A stretch of 64,000 nucleotides of DNA, taken from contig NZ_BNJF01000004.1 of the NCBI RefSeq assembly GCF_016587355.1, forward strand, positions 496,001 to 560,000, given 5' to 3'. Below the pieces are notes generated by a model that was not told the origin of the DNA, ran no database searches, and worked only from the letters and a program-made list of their open reading frames with translations. This DNA comes from Ktedonospora formicarum (lineage in GTDB: Bacteria; Chloroflexota; Ktedonobacteria; Ktedonobacterales; Ktedonobacteraceae). This document shows, in pieces, positions 16,889 to 24,752 of the stretch (positions are counted from its first letter, which is position 1; each line of letters starts with the position of its first letter). The position numbers and the translations under genes were made by a program.

Positions 16889-18215
16889 ACGAGATAGTGG
16901 AGAAGAGGCCATTTCTCCGTCTTCAGCGGGAGGGTCATCCTCGCACAGAGCGTCGAGAAACGCCAGGGACAATGCTTCCTGGCGTTTCTCTTACGGCTGG
17001 GTCCTAGTGAGCGTGCTGGGCCTGACAACCATCATCTCCTATGGAACCACACAATACCTCTTCGGGACGCTCATTGTCCCAGTAAACCAGACCTTCCACT
17101 GGAATCGAGCCAGCGTGTCGGGCGTCTATGCCATGAGTTTGCTGCTCTCCGGGCTGCTTGGGGTTCCCGTAGGGTATCTGGTGGATCGGTATGGAGCGCG
17201 CCTGCTGATGACACTGGGCTCGTTGCTGGGAGGAGTCACCCTCTTTGCATTGGCTTTCTCTCAGGCGTCATGGCAGTTTACGGTCCTGTGGGCAGGAGGC
17301 ATGGGAATCGCGATGGCATTGTTTCTCTATCCGGTAACCTTTACCGTCATCACCACATGGTTTGATCGTGGACGCGGCAAAGCCTTCGCGATCCTCACTT
17401 TTCTGGGTGGGTTAGCTTCTCCTATTTTCTTTCCTTTGGCCGGGGTACTTCTTCCCCTCATGGGCTGGCGCTCTCTGCTCATGCTCTTCGGAGGACTCCA
17501 CCTGCTTATTGCGGTTCCTTTGCATGGTTTCCTCCTCCGACGCGCACCGAGAACTCAACAAGACACACGCCAAAAACGCCATGAGAAGAACCAGCTTCAC
17601 CAGCTTGCCTCATCTGGCGTCCTTCATGAAGGCGTCACCGCTCGACAAGCCGTGGCACAACGTCCCTTCTGGACTCTCACAATCTCTTTCAGTATTGCCA
17701 TGCTGGGGAATACCATTCTCTTCACCCACCAGATTGCCCACATGATCAATAGGGGCTATGATCCCGTACTTGCAGCCACACTGACCGGTGGATTGGGACT
17801 GGCAAGTCTGCCAGGACGGGTGGGACTCAATCTCCTCAGCGAACGTGTGTCCCCACGCCTCCTGCTTGGCCTCTGCCATGTCGTACAAGCGCTCGGAGTT
17901 GTGGTCTTGATTCTCGCTCCCTCGGTGCCCTGGTTACTGCTCTACGTGCTGCTCTACGGGGCCGCCTTTGGAGCCATTTCTCCTCTCAAGGCGTCGGTGG
18001 TGGCTGACTACTTTGGGAAGAAAGCCTATGGAACCATTACCGCCTTGCAAGGTCTTCCCATAGCGTTCGGCACAGCACTGGGACCGCTGGCGGCAGGATG
18101 GCTCTATGATCTATTTGGGCGCTACGACGTGGCTTTCTGGTGCTGTGTCGTGGGCTTTGTACTGGCGGGATGTGGCATTGTCGTGACACGTTCATCCTCA
18201 TGGCACACCTCCTAA
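16881..18215 (+). CDS. MFS transporter of the arsenic cluster
   Basis: A 444-residue major facilitator with about twelve membrane helices and a long hydrophilic N-terminus (about 45 residues, Ser-rich). The loop 2-3 motif reads GYLVDRYGARLL. Helix 5 region GGLASPIFFPLAGVLLPLMGWR is typical of the oxalate/formate-like MFS branch. It starts at GTG 16881 inside the end of the flavoprotein gene. It may export an arsenical product or antibiotic; the cargo is inferred from context only. A 12-bp stem terminator follows. Confidence 0.83.
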   Translation: MIRRDSGEEAISPSSAGGSSSHRASRNARDNASWRFSYGWVLVSVLGLTTIISYGTTQYLFGTLIVPVNQTFHWNRASVSGVYAMSLLLSGLLGVPVGYLVDRYGARLLMTLGSLLGGVTLFALAFSQASWQFTVLWAGGMGIAMALFLYPVTFTVITTWFDRGRGKAFAILTFLGGLASPIFFPLAGVLLPLMGWRSLLMLFGGLHLLIAVPLHGFLLRRAPRTQQDTRQKRHEKNQLHQLASSGVLHEGVTARQAVAQRPFWTLTISFSIAMLGNTILFTHQIAHMINRGYDPVLAATLTGGLGLASLPGRVGLNLLSERVSPRLLLGLCHVVQALGVVVLILAPSVPWLLLYVLLYGAAFGAISPLKASVVADYFGKKAYGTITALQGLPIAFGTALGPLAAGWLYDLFGRYDVAFWCCVVGFVLAGCGIVVTRSSSWHTS

Positions 18216-18268
18216 GAACTGACACTTTTCCAGAGACACGTCTGCAAAAGTGACAAATGGCTGTAATT

Positions 18269-18311
18269 GGAATGGGTGGACCTGCGCAAGGAAGCCAGAT
18301 CCACCCATTCC
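18269..18311. terminator. Bidirectional hairpin between convergent genes
   Basis: GGAATGGGTGGA (18269-18280) pairs perfectly with TCCACCCATTCC (18300-18311). It lies between the convergent MFS and peptidase genes. Confidence 0.5.
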
Positions 18312-18374
18312 CGAATCATCCTCCCCATCACACTCCTCTTAAGAGCGATTTCGTTCTCATGAGGAGGACCAGTA

Positions 18375-19622
18375 TCACCAGAGCACTTGCCAAATGGCCC
18401 CAAGAAGCAGCGTCGCTGCGACACGCAATGCCTCTGGCTCCACCAAATCAAGTGCATCAGCCGGAGTATGGATCTTGGCACATCCCACGCTCAGTCCAAC
18501 GGCGGGGAACCCCGCCTGGAGAAAAGAGCGCTGATCTGAGGCAATAGTGCCTACCACCAGAGGAATATCGAGCCAGCGTCCTGCCTGGTCAAGCGCCTGT
18601 ACCAGCGATTCAGTCCCCGTTCCAGGCTCGACCCAGACCGCTTCGTTGAGACACGCAGCCCCATCGAGATTGAGCATCAGAGGCGCTTTTCCCTGCTCTT
18701 TGAGATCGGATGCGAGGGATCGCGATCCAAGAGCGCCGACTTCCTCCGCATCAAATGCGACCACCATCAGCGGTCGACGCGGTGGTGTCTCAAGCAGCGA
18801 GAGGGCGCGTGCCAATTCCAGCATGACCGCGACCGCTGCCGCGTTGTCTGTTGCTCCTGGGAAGTGATGACCACCCAGATCATCGCCCAGGGCATCGTAA
18901 TGGGCACCGATGACCAGGGGAGCATGAGCAAAATGATCATCGGTACCAGCGCATTCCGCAAGAACATTGACTCCCTGCACCTGCCGGGCAACGAGCGGCA
19001 CACGTGCTCGTATTCGCGTTCCAACCAGTGTAGATAGCAGATCAGTTCGTACTGACAGTATGGGAAGAGCCACCACAGGAGCAGACACGATCCGTTTGAC
19101 AAGATAGCCCTCAGCTGTCGCATACAAGGGAGTGAGCAAGCCCAAGGCACCGTGCTCTGCCAACTGCGCAGCTAACACCGTCAGATCTTCTCCCTGTGGC
19201 ACTACCTCAAGGAGCACCCACTTTCCCTGGCACACATTCAGCAGACCATCTTCAGGCAACACCATGATCTGGCCTTCAAGAAGGCCAGGATGCGAGGCAG
19301 AACGAGGGTGCTCGCAAAACTCTGTACGATGGGCAAAGACGCGCGCCACCGACTCCGCTAGAGTCATGTGTTCCAGCACGAGTGGCGCTTCAAGCTCAAG
19401 CACTGGAGTAGCAATGGGAAAGGCATGTGTGCGCGGCTTCCACCCGAACGCTTGCAGCGTTTCAAGCAGATAGCGCGTTGCCTGGTGATGCCCTTCTGTT
19501 CCCACACGTCGGCCCGTAAAAGCGGGAGCACACAAACGGCGTGTGTGCTCCATCATACGTGCTGGATCAAGAAGCGCCAGGGCCGCCATAAGTTCCGATG
19601 AGAGAGTATCAATGGCAGGCAT
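18375..19622 (-). CDS. M28-family metallopeptidase
   Basis: A 415-residue zinc aminopeptidase-like protein. Metal ligands are visible in order: GAHYDALG (His), PGATDNAAAVAVML (Asp), AFDAEEVGALGSR (the Glu pair), LNLDGA (Asp) and HTPADALD (His). Residues 105-210 form the PA-type inserted domain. There is no signal peptide, so it is probably cytoplasmic. It lies 30 bases after the gene for the GCCGEP-repeat protein and is almost certainly co-transcribed with it. AGGAG lies upstream of the ATG. Its natural substrate is unknown; the neighbouring repeat protein is one candidate. Confidence 0.88.
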   Translation of the reverse strand: MPAIDTLSSELMAALALLDPARMMEHTRRLCAPAFTGRRVGTEGHHQATRYLLETLQAFGWKPRTHAFPIATPVLELEAPLVLEHMTLAESVARVFAHRTEFCEHPRSASHPGLLEGQIMVLPEDGLLNVCQGKWVLLEVVPQGEDLTVLAAQLAEHGALGLLTPLYATAEGYLVKRIVSAPVVALPILSVRTDLLSTLVGTRIRARVPLVARQVQGVNVLAECAGTDDHFAHAPLVIGAHYDALGDDLGGHHFPGATDNAAAVAVMLELARALSLLETPPRRPLMVVAFDAEEVGALGSRSLASDLKEQGKAPLMLNLDGAACLNEAVWVEPGTGTESLVQALDQAGRWLDIPLVVGTIASDQRSFLQAGFPAVGLSVGCAKIHTPADALDLVEPEALRVAATLLLGAIWQVLW

Positions 19623-19652
19623 TGAGCATCTCCTTTCTGTCTCGTGACGGTG

Positions 19653-20003
19653 TTAGCAGCATCGGACCTGCCCGCCAGAGGAGGTGGATGCTGACGCTTG
19701 AACAGGTTCACCGCAACACCCGCCCGTTCCCTTGCTCGCCACAGACGTCGTGGTTGGTTCACCACAGCATCCACTCGTAGCTCCGCTCGACATGGATGTA
19801 CTGGTTGGCTCACTACAGCATCCACCTATGGCTGTAGAGGCAGTGGCTCCCTGCGTTGCGGGCTCCCCACAACAGCCACTAGTTGCTTGATCAGTGATGC
19901 CACAACAGTCACTTTGCTGGACCGGGAGTGCTACACGGGTTGAAACGTCTGGAAGTCCTTGAAGAAATCCCCCTTTGGGGCTGGTCTCTGATGAATGTGC
20001 CAT
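19653..20003 (-). CDS. Small cysteine-pair repeat protein (GCCGEP repeats)
   Basis: A 116-residue protein with six Cys-Cys pairs at residues 33-34, 44-45, 62-63, 79-80, 96-97 and 115-116. Four of them sit in the repeated hexapeptide GCC(G/S)EP, and three of the spacings are 17-18 residues. The linkers are Ser/Thr/Ala-rich and look disordered. No membrane helix or catalytic motif is seen, and I do not recognise the family. AAAGGA precedes the ATG. Beside an arsenic island, vicinal dithiols suggest an As(III)-binding buffer or chaperone. A repeated-core precursor peptide processed by the following M28 peptidase is a less likely alternative. Confidence 0.75.
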   Translation of the reverse strand: MAHSSETSPKGGFLQGLPDVSTRVALPVQQSDCCGITDQATSGCCGEPATQGATASTAIGGCCSEPTSTSMSSGATSGCCGEPTTTSVASKGTGGCCGEPVQASASTSSGGQVRCC

Positions 20004-20313
20004 ACGACAGTGTTCCTTTGCTTGTTCTCATTATTGTCTCTCTCTTCACTGTGAAGCGAGACCCTCCCTTAGAGAGGTTCATCAATGGAGACGGCACACT
20101 TTGCCAAAAGACGCAACAGCTGGAGGCACATCCATGTGGTGCGATTCTTGCCCCTGGGGGAGAGAGGGCAGGAGGAAGTGGCATCAGAGATCGGGATGAG
20201 ATAACCGGAGAATGTGTTCATGCTTCACCATCAGAAATGGTTGCGTCTTTTTCTGATTCGCTCCGTCAACTGGTATAGAGTCATCACACAACACGTTGAA
20301 AGGAACAGAACCT
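20004..20313. other. Divergent promoter region
   Basis: This lies between the GCCGEP-repeat gene and the small CC protein gene. No gene is seen, and promoters for both directions must lie here. Confidence 0.4.
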
Positions 20314-20544
20314 ATGTTTCAAGAAGAACTGCTCGCCCAGTTTCGCCAACAAGACTATGAGCAGGCGCGGCATCAGATCCACCAGTACCAGCAGGTGCTG
20401 GCAGGAAGGACCTCAAACCCATGGAAAAGGACATCCTCCACCATGGCCCACATTCCTGCGTTGCTTCGAACGTTGTTGACCCCTGTCCAAGGTGTCCAGG
20501 AATACTGTCTCGCCACTACCACAGCCCCCTGTTGTGCTTCATAA
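20314..20544 (+). CDS. Small protein with Cys-rich C-terminus
   Basis: A 76-residue protein starting MFQEELLAQFRQQDYEQ after AAAGGA. The first half is a charged, Gln-rich helix that could be a coiled coil. The C-terminus ends YCLATTTAPCCAS, again a cysteine pair. I do not recognise a family. It lies 48 bases before the SigZ-like sigma gene, so it could be a regulator or partner of that factor. Confidence 0.6.
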   Translation: MFQEELLAQFRQQDYEQARHQIHQYQQVLAGRTSNPWKRTSSTMAHIPALLRTLLTPVQGVQEYCLATTTAPCCAS

Positions 20545-20592
20545 TGGTACTGAGAGAACAAAGCAAAGACCAAGAGAGGAGAGACAGATTTC

Positions 20593-21240
20593 ATGCAAGG
20601 AACTACCGAGTCGGCCTGGTATGCACTCCATGAACCGCTGCATCACTTTATCCGTCAACGCGTCGCCACTGAGGAGCAAGCCGAGGACTTGCTCCAGGAG
20701 GTCTTTCTCAAGATTCACACCCAGATAGAGACCCTCCGCGAGCACAACAAGCTGGAAAGTTGGATCTATCAGATTGCCCGTCACCTCATTATTGATCAAT
20801 ATCGGCAGAAGCGACAGGAGATTCCTTTAGAGGACGCAGAGCCCTTGCTTCCTCTTGAGGATATCCCAGAAGAGGATATCCTTGCGGAACTCGCTCCTTC
20901 GGTGGCAGCCATGATCAACTGTTTGCCATCCCCTTATCGGGAGGCACTCTTCCTTACCGAGTATCAAGGCATGTCGCAAAAGGACCTGGCTGAGCGTCTG
21001 GGGATGTCTTTTTCGGGGGCAAAGTCACGGGTGCAACGTGCGCGTGAGAAGCTCAAGCAACTGTTACTGGACTGCTGCCATTTCGAGTTTGATCGTCTCG
21101 GTCGAGTCATCGATTACTACCCTCATTGTGCTTGTTGTCAAGGAGGTACAGGTGGGTGCTGTGCTTCGGGTCAAACAGCTTGTGATACTCACGGGTTGCG
21201 CAACGAGGTTGTCTCACCAGGTAGTGGAAGTTGTAACTGA
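20593..21240 (+). CDS. SigZ-like ECF sigma factor with Cys-rich tail
   Basis: A 215-residue extracytoplasmic-function sigma factor. Region 2 is around AEDLLQEVFLKIHTQ to WIYQIARHLIIDQYRQ. Region 4 is ALFLTEYQGMSQKDLAERLGMSFSGAKSRVQRAREKL. After it comes CCHFEFDRLGRVIDYYP, an extension typical of SigZ proteins, then an extra tail with CACC, GGCC and further single cysteines. No anti-sigma gene is adjacent. The tail could make the factor itself a metalloid or redox sensor. GGAGAG precedes the ATG. A decayed relative lies at 45.7 kb. Confidence 0.88.
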   Translation: MQGTTESAWYALHEPLHHFIRQRVATEEQAEDLLQEVFLKIHTQIETLREHNKLESWIYQIARHLIIDQYRQKRQEIPLEDAEPLLPLEDIPEEDILAELAPSVAAMINCLPSPYREALFLTEYQGMSQKDLAERLGMSFSGAKSRVQRAREKLKQLLLDCCHFEFDRLGRVIDYYPHCACCQGGTGGCCASGQTACDTHGLRNEVVSPGSGSCN

Positions 21241-21495
21241 CGCGCATCCGCGAGAAATGTGTCTCCTAAGAAACCTTGGTTGGAGGTCAGTGAGGGAAGA
21301 AGGAAAACGTCACGTGTGAAGTGTGCCCATTTCCACATTCGTTTGCCAGGTTTAGATCCTGGCTGGTCAGAGACGAAACACGCGAGAAGACAGATGCCCC
21401 AAAAATGTTACGACTGGTGCCATAGGGACGTGATGCATCATAGCTGGGGTGAACTGGAAGTGTGACAAGCACACAGAGAAGAAAGGAGCAAGGCT

Positions 21496-21786
21496 ATGCC
21501 CACCTACATCGTCCTCACCAAATGGACGGATCAAGGAGCGAAGAACGCCAAGGACGCCGTCCAGCGTATGCACCAATTCCGTTCCGATTTGGAGCATCGT
21601 GGATGCAAGTTACGCAGCTGCCACTGGACCCAGGGGCAGTATGATTCCATCACGATCGTTGAGGCACCAGATGAGCAGACGGGGATGGCAGCTTTACTCG
21701 CCCTCGGGAGCCTTGGCAACGTTCACACCGAGACCCTTCGTGCATACAACGAGACTGAAATGGAGGCTATTATTCAGAAGATGTAA
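21496..21786 (+). CDS. GYD domain protein
   Basis: A 96-residue protein with the GYD-domain pattern: PTYIVLTKWTDQGAKNAKDA at the N-terminus and QGQYDSITIVEAPDEQ in the middle, where the GxYD core lies. These are small ferredoxin-like fold proteins of unknown role, often oligomeric. GAAAGGAGC precedes the ATG. It follows the sigma gene on the same strand after 255 bases, so co-regulation is possible. Confidence 0.82.
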   Translation: MPTYIVLTKWTDQGAKNAKDAVQRMHQFRSDLEHRGCKLRSCHWTQGQYDSITIVEAPDEQTGMAALLALGSLGNVHTETLRAYNETEMEAIIQKM

Positions 21787-22519
21787 GGCATAACCACGCT
21801 TCCAGTTTCTCCCCCACATGCTCCTCAGCAGCTTGACATATGCCCGAAATGTGCGTCTCACAGGAAGGCAAATAACCCCTTGAGATGGCCAAAAAGGGCC
21901 TTGTCAGAAAAAGATGGCAAATACACCATGCGTATCGAGTGCCAGACAGGCGGGAGCTGGTAAATGACCCGAAAACTGGATCTGTCCACAGGTTACGTAA
22001 CGAGATGCGCATTCGCTTGAAATGGCTTTTCAGGCCCATTCAACGCTCGCGTCTTTTTCTGGCAACGAATCAGTAATACCTCTGCCTTATAGCGGCAGGA
22101 GAGTCACAAAGTATGTTCTCAAGTCACTTGACTTCTGGGTTCAATCTCGCTGCGCAACCCATGGGTGATACAAGAATAACGGATCTATCAACAGGTCTAT
22201 TGCACCTACCTCCGCCTACTCGTGTTACACATCTTTGACGTCAAAGTTGACATCCACCCATGAACTGTGGCGGTTGAGAGCGGATAAAATGGATATCTAC
22301 GGACATGGGGCAAGCTTGCTAGGCAAAGGGATAGCAACGCTGCATGCTACCGAATACACAATACCTTGATTGTTATCTACACGGGCATCCGTGCATGTAA
22401 CAATCAAAATTAGACCTGTGTACTCTCAGCTTGGCTCGAACAATTAGCTGCCAAGTATATATTCGTATCCACAGCGGCTCGCGCTGGACCAGATTGACAA
22501 ATACACAGGAGCAGGTCCA
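21787..22519. other. Gene-free stretch with one hairpin
   Basis: No gene can be supported in these 733 bases. The only clear structure is the inverted repeat at 22366-22407, listed separately. Confidence 0.5.
22366..22407 (-). terminator. Hairpin downstream of the HTH gene
   Basis: TTGATTGTTA and TAACAATCAA form a 10-bp stem with an inner ACGG/CCGT stem. It lies 113 bases beyond the minus-strand HTH gene. Confidence 0.4.
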
Positions 22520-22888
22520 CTATCTACTCAGCAACTCTAACGCATCCTCAAAGCTGATCTCACCCTCAGAAAGCTGCTCAAGAACGTTCACACGCGAAGA
22601 ATCGTCCTCATACTCAGGTGGATACTCCAGGGCGGCGACGATTTCATCGAGATGATTGCGCGCGGTGTTATATGCAACATTCAATTCTGCGGCCAAACGC
22701 TGGACATTCCCACGATGCTTGACGAGCAGCCCCACAAACGTGAGTTGTTGCGGAGTCAAACGCCCCATCCAATCAAGACTAAACCTTCCCTCAATCACAA
22801 TACCGCTCCGCTGGCCTTCCAGGCGCGTCACGATCAGTTCATCGCCGTTTACCGGGTCGTGCGTGATCAGTGGATTCAGTGATTTCAT
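22520..22888 (-). CDS. DUF2089-like helix-turn-helix protein
   Basis: A 122-residue probable DNA-binding protein. Residues 45-90 form a helix-turn-helix region (LTPQQLTFVGLLVKHRGNV then LAAELNVAYNTARNHLDEI). The C-terminus LEQLSEGEISFEDALELL resembles a SHOCT-like short helix. The architecture matches DUF2089 proteins. The ATG at 22888 follows GGGGGAAG; an in-frame start 51 bases earlier would overlap the preceding gene. It is the second gene of a two-gene unit with the repeat protein and could control the divergent pentapeptide gene. Confidence 0.75.
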   Translation of the reverse strand: MKSLNPLITHDPVNGDELIVTRLEGQRSGIVIEGRFSLDWMGRLTPQQLTFVGLLVKHRGNVQRLAAELNVAYNTARNHLDEIVAALEYPPEYEDDSSRVNVLEQLSEGEISFEDALELLSR

Positions 22889-22928
22889 ATGCTTCCCCCA
22901 TTCGAGCTGTGAACATTTCTCAGAGCGT

Positions 22929-23555
22929 TCATACTCCATACTCCTTCCAGGAGAGGAGTCGCTCCACCGTTGGACCCGTTACGTCAACCTCTCGCAATGC
23001 TCTCACATCATCTGCATCTACCCCATTGTTATACAGAGAGATAACTTGCTTTGCTGTGAGATCGATTAGCCCTGCCTCCTGTAATGCCCTGATATAGTCT
23101 GCATCTATCCCATTGTTATACAAAGAGATAACTTGCTTTGCTGTAAGATCGGTTAGCCCTGCCTCCTGTAATGCCCTGATATAGTCTGCATCTATCCCAT
23201 TGTTATACAAAGAGATGACTTGATCCACTGTAATATCGGCCACCAGCCCCGCTCCTTGCAACGCCCTGATATAGTTTGCGTCTACCCCATTGTTTTTCAA
23301 AGCAGCAATTTGCCGTGCTGGGAGATTGGTCAGCCCCGCTTCTGTCAGCACGGTATCCCCACTTTTCCGGTACCCTCTGATTCTCCCTATTGCCTCCTGA
23401 GTGTATCCGCCAGATCTCTGCCCCTGGTCCGGTCGCTTTGCCGCATCAGTCGTACTTTTCATGCCGAGTGTATCCATCAACTGGCTCGCTTGCCCAACGG
23501 TAAGTTTTCCGGTGGCGACCATCTCCAGTATCTTTATGCGTTCCTCGTTTGTCAT
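22929..23555 (-). CDS. 29-residue tandem-repeat protein
   Basis: A 208-residue protein. The N-terminal ~30 residues (NEERIKILEMVATGKLTVGQ) are a SHOCT-like helix pair, also seen at the end of the HTH protein next door. After a Gly/Arg linker it has about five repeats of 29 residues with the core QVISLYNNGIDADYIRAL and EAGL. Two adjacent repeats are nearly identical in DNA, with an 87-bp period, implying recent duplication. The repeats are predicted helical and could be a protein-binding scaffold. It is the first gene of the minus-strand pair. Function unknown. Confidence 0.75.
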   Translation of the reverse strand: MTNEERIKILEMVATGKLTVGQASQLMDTLGMKSTTDAAKRPDQGQRSGGYTQEAIGRIRGYRKSGDTVLTEAGLTNLPARQIAALKNNGVDANYIRALQGAGLVADITVDQVISLYNNGIDADYIRALQEAGLTDLTAKQVISLYNNGIDADYIRALQEAGLIDLTAKQVISLYNNGVDADDVRALREVDVTGPTVERLLSWKEYGV

Positions 23556-23678
23556 GTGCCTTTCTCCTTATGAGAATAGTCAAGGTTATTCTTGCCATAG
23601 TGGTTGTCAGAGAATGCTAGCTATTATGGCAATAATAACTTCTGATCTGGCTGACTGTCAAGGCGTTGCAAATGTTTA

Positions 23679-23780
23679 TAGCAAAATTCGCTAATAATTT
23701 TGTTATTTATTGCCCATAGTATTGACAATCATCCCTTTGGTCAGTAATATATTGCTTTGTCAGTTAGCAAAATTTACTAA
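23679..23780 (+). promoter_or_regulatory. Promoter bracketed by two operator-like repeats
   Basis: A near-consensus promoter, TTGACA (23722-23727) then TAATAT (23745-23750) with a 17-base spacer, points at the pentapeptide gene. TAGCAAAATTCGCTAA (from 23679) lies upstream of it and TTAGCAAAATTTACTAA (23764-23780) downstream. Each is an imperfect palindrome of the form TTAGC-N7-GCTAA. This layout suggests repression, possibly by the divergent HTH protein. Confidence 0.6.
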
Positions 23781-23879
23781 AAGTGATAGCAAGAAAACCA
23801 TAAGGAGGGCCTAAAAGAGCTGACAAGATTGGGTCACGACATTTTTACCCCAAAATCCCCGCCAAGGAAAGGTGATGTT

Positions 23880-24740
23880 ATGAATGAGAATTTGGCCAGC
23901 TATGTCAACAGTGTGTTTGCTCCCTACGAGGAGGGAAAAAGCGTTGCCGAATTAAAGGCGGATCTGCTCTCCGATTTGCAGGAGTGCTTCCGTCAACTCA
24001 AAGCCGAGGGCAAGGATGATGAAATCGCTTTTGCCATGACCCTTGAGAGTATCGGCGATATTGAGCAAACCGTCCGGGAGGTTGCCAACCTCTCCCGTTC
24101 GCTGGAGCGGCAGGCGACCATTAACTTTAGTGCAAGCAATTTGCCACAGAGCGACTTTGTGGGCGTGATCGCGCATCAAGGACAGTTTCACGCGAGTGCA
24201 TTGCGCGGCTCGGACTTTACGGGCGCAGACTTAACTGGGAGCTCGTTTCGGAGCAGTAATGTCCGTGAAGCCACGTTTGCTGGCACCAATCTGACCGATT
24301 GCAACTTCACCACGGTTGACCTGACGGATGCGACCTTCCGTGAAGCCATCCTTGTGCGCACCAACTTCAGTACATCGGGGCTGGACGGAGCACACTTCAT
24401 CGGAGTCAAGCTGACTGATGTCAAATTTACGAAGACCGACCTGAGAAAAACGACCTTTGAACATTGTACCTTTCTCGGCGTGGACTTCCACTCTTCCGAC
24501 CTGAGCGGACAGCGGCTGGATGGGCAGGCCTTTCTCGGCGTCACGTTTGACCTGCCAGCGCTGAAGGATGTTTCGTTTGAGGGCTCGACCCTCAAAAATG
24601 TGTCGTTCCGCCCAGTAGGTCTCTGGTCTCTGAAGCCTGCTATACAATCCCTGCACTTTGACGGCGCGATGATGGATAAGCTCACATACGCCGCGCTCAA
24701 AGGCCTAGGAGCAGATGTCTCAAAGGTAACTATTCTATAA
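23880..24740 (+). CDS. Pentapeptide-repeat protein with HAAS-like N-terminus
   Basis: A 286-residue protein. Residues 1-70 (SYVNSVFAPYEEGKSVAELK then LESIGDIEQTVREV) resemble the HAAS/DUF1700 signalling domain. From about residue 75 onward there are A(D/N)Lxx-type pentapeptide repeats (LRGSDFTGADLTGSSF and so on), which form a right-handed quadrilateral beta-helix. The start has AAGGAAAGGTG upstream. It is followed 12 bases later by a hydrolase gene. Role unknown; the HAAS part suggests an interaction with a regulator. Confidence 0.8.
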   Translation: MNENLASYVNSVFAPYEEGKSVAELKADLLSDLQECFRQLKAEGKDDEIAFAMTLESIGDIEQTVREVANLSRSLERQATINFSASNLPQSDFVGVIAHQGQFHASALRGSDFTGADLTGSSFRSSNVREATFAGTNLTDCNFTTVDLTDATFREAILVRTNFSTSGLDGAHFIGVKLTDVKFTKTDLRKTTFEHCTFLGVDFHSSDLSGQRLDGQAFLGVTFDLPALKDVSFEGSTLKNVSFRPVGLWSLKPAIQSLHFDGAMMDKLTYAALKGLGADVSKVTIL

Positions 24741-24752
24741 GGAGTAAAGGCC

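Noticed and set aside
19653..20003. Metallothionein assignment for the GCCGEP protein
   Set aside because: The cysteines occur only as spaced pairs in long linkers, not in the dense CxC or CxxC arrays of known metallothioneins.
21885..22076. 63-residue Arg-rich open frame
   Set aside because: No start signal or family resemblance; composition looks like decayed non-coding DNA.
22990..23290. Regular 87-bp repeats as a CRISPR array
   Set aside because: The repeats are contiguous without spacers and stay in one open frame that encodes a 29-residue protein repeat.
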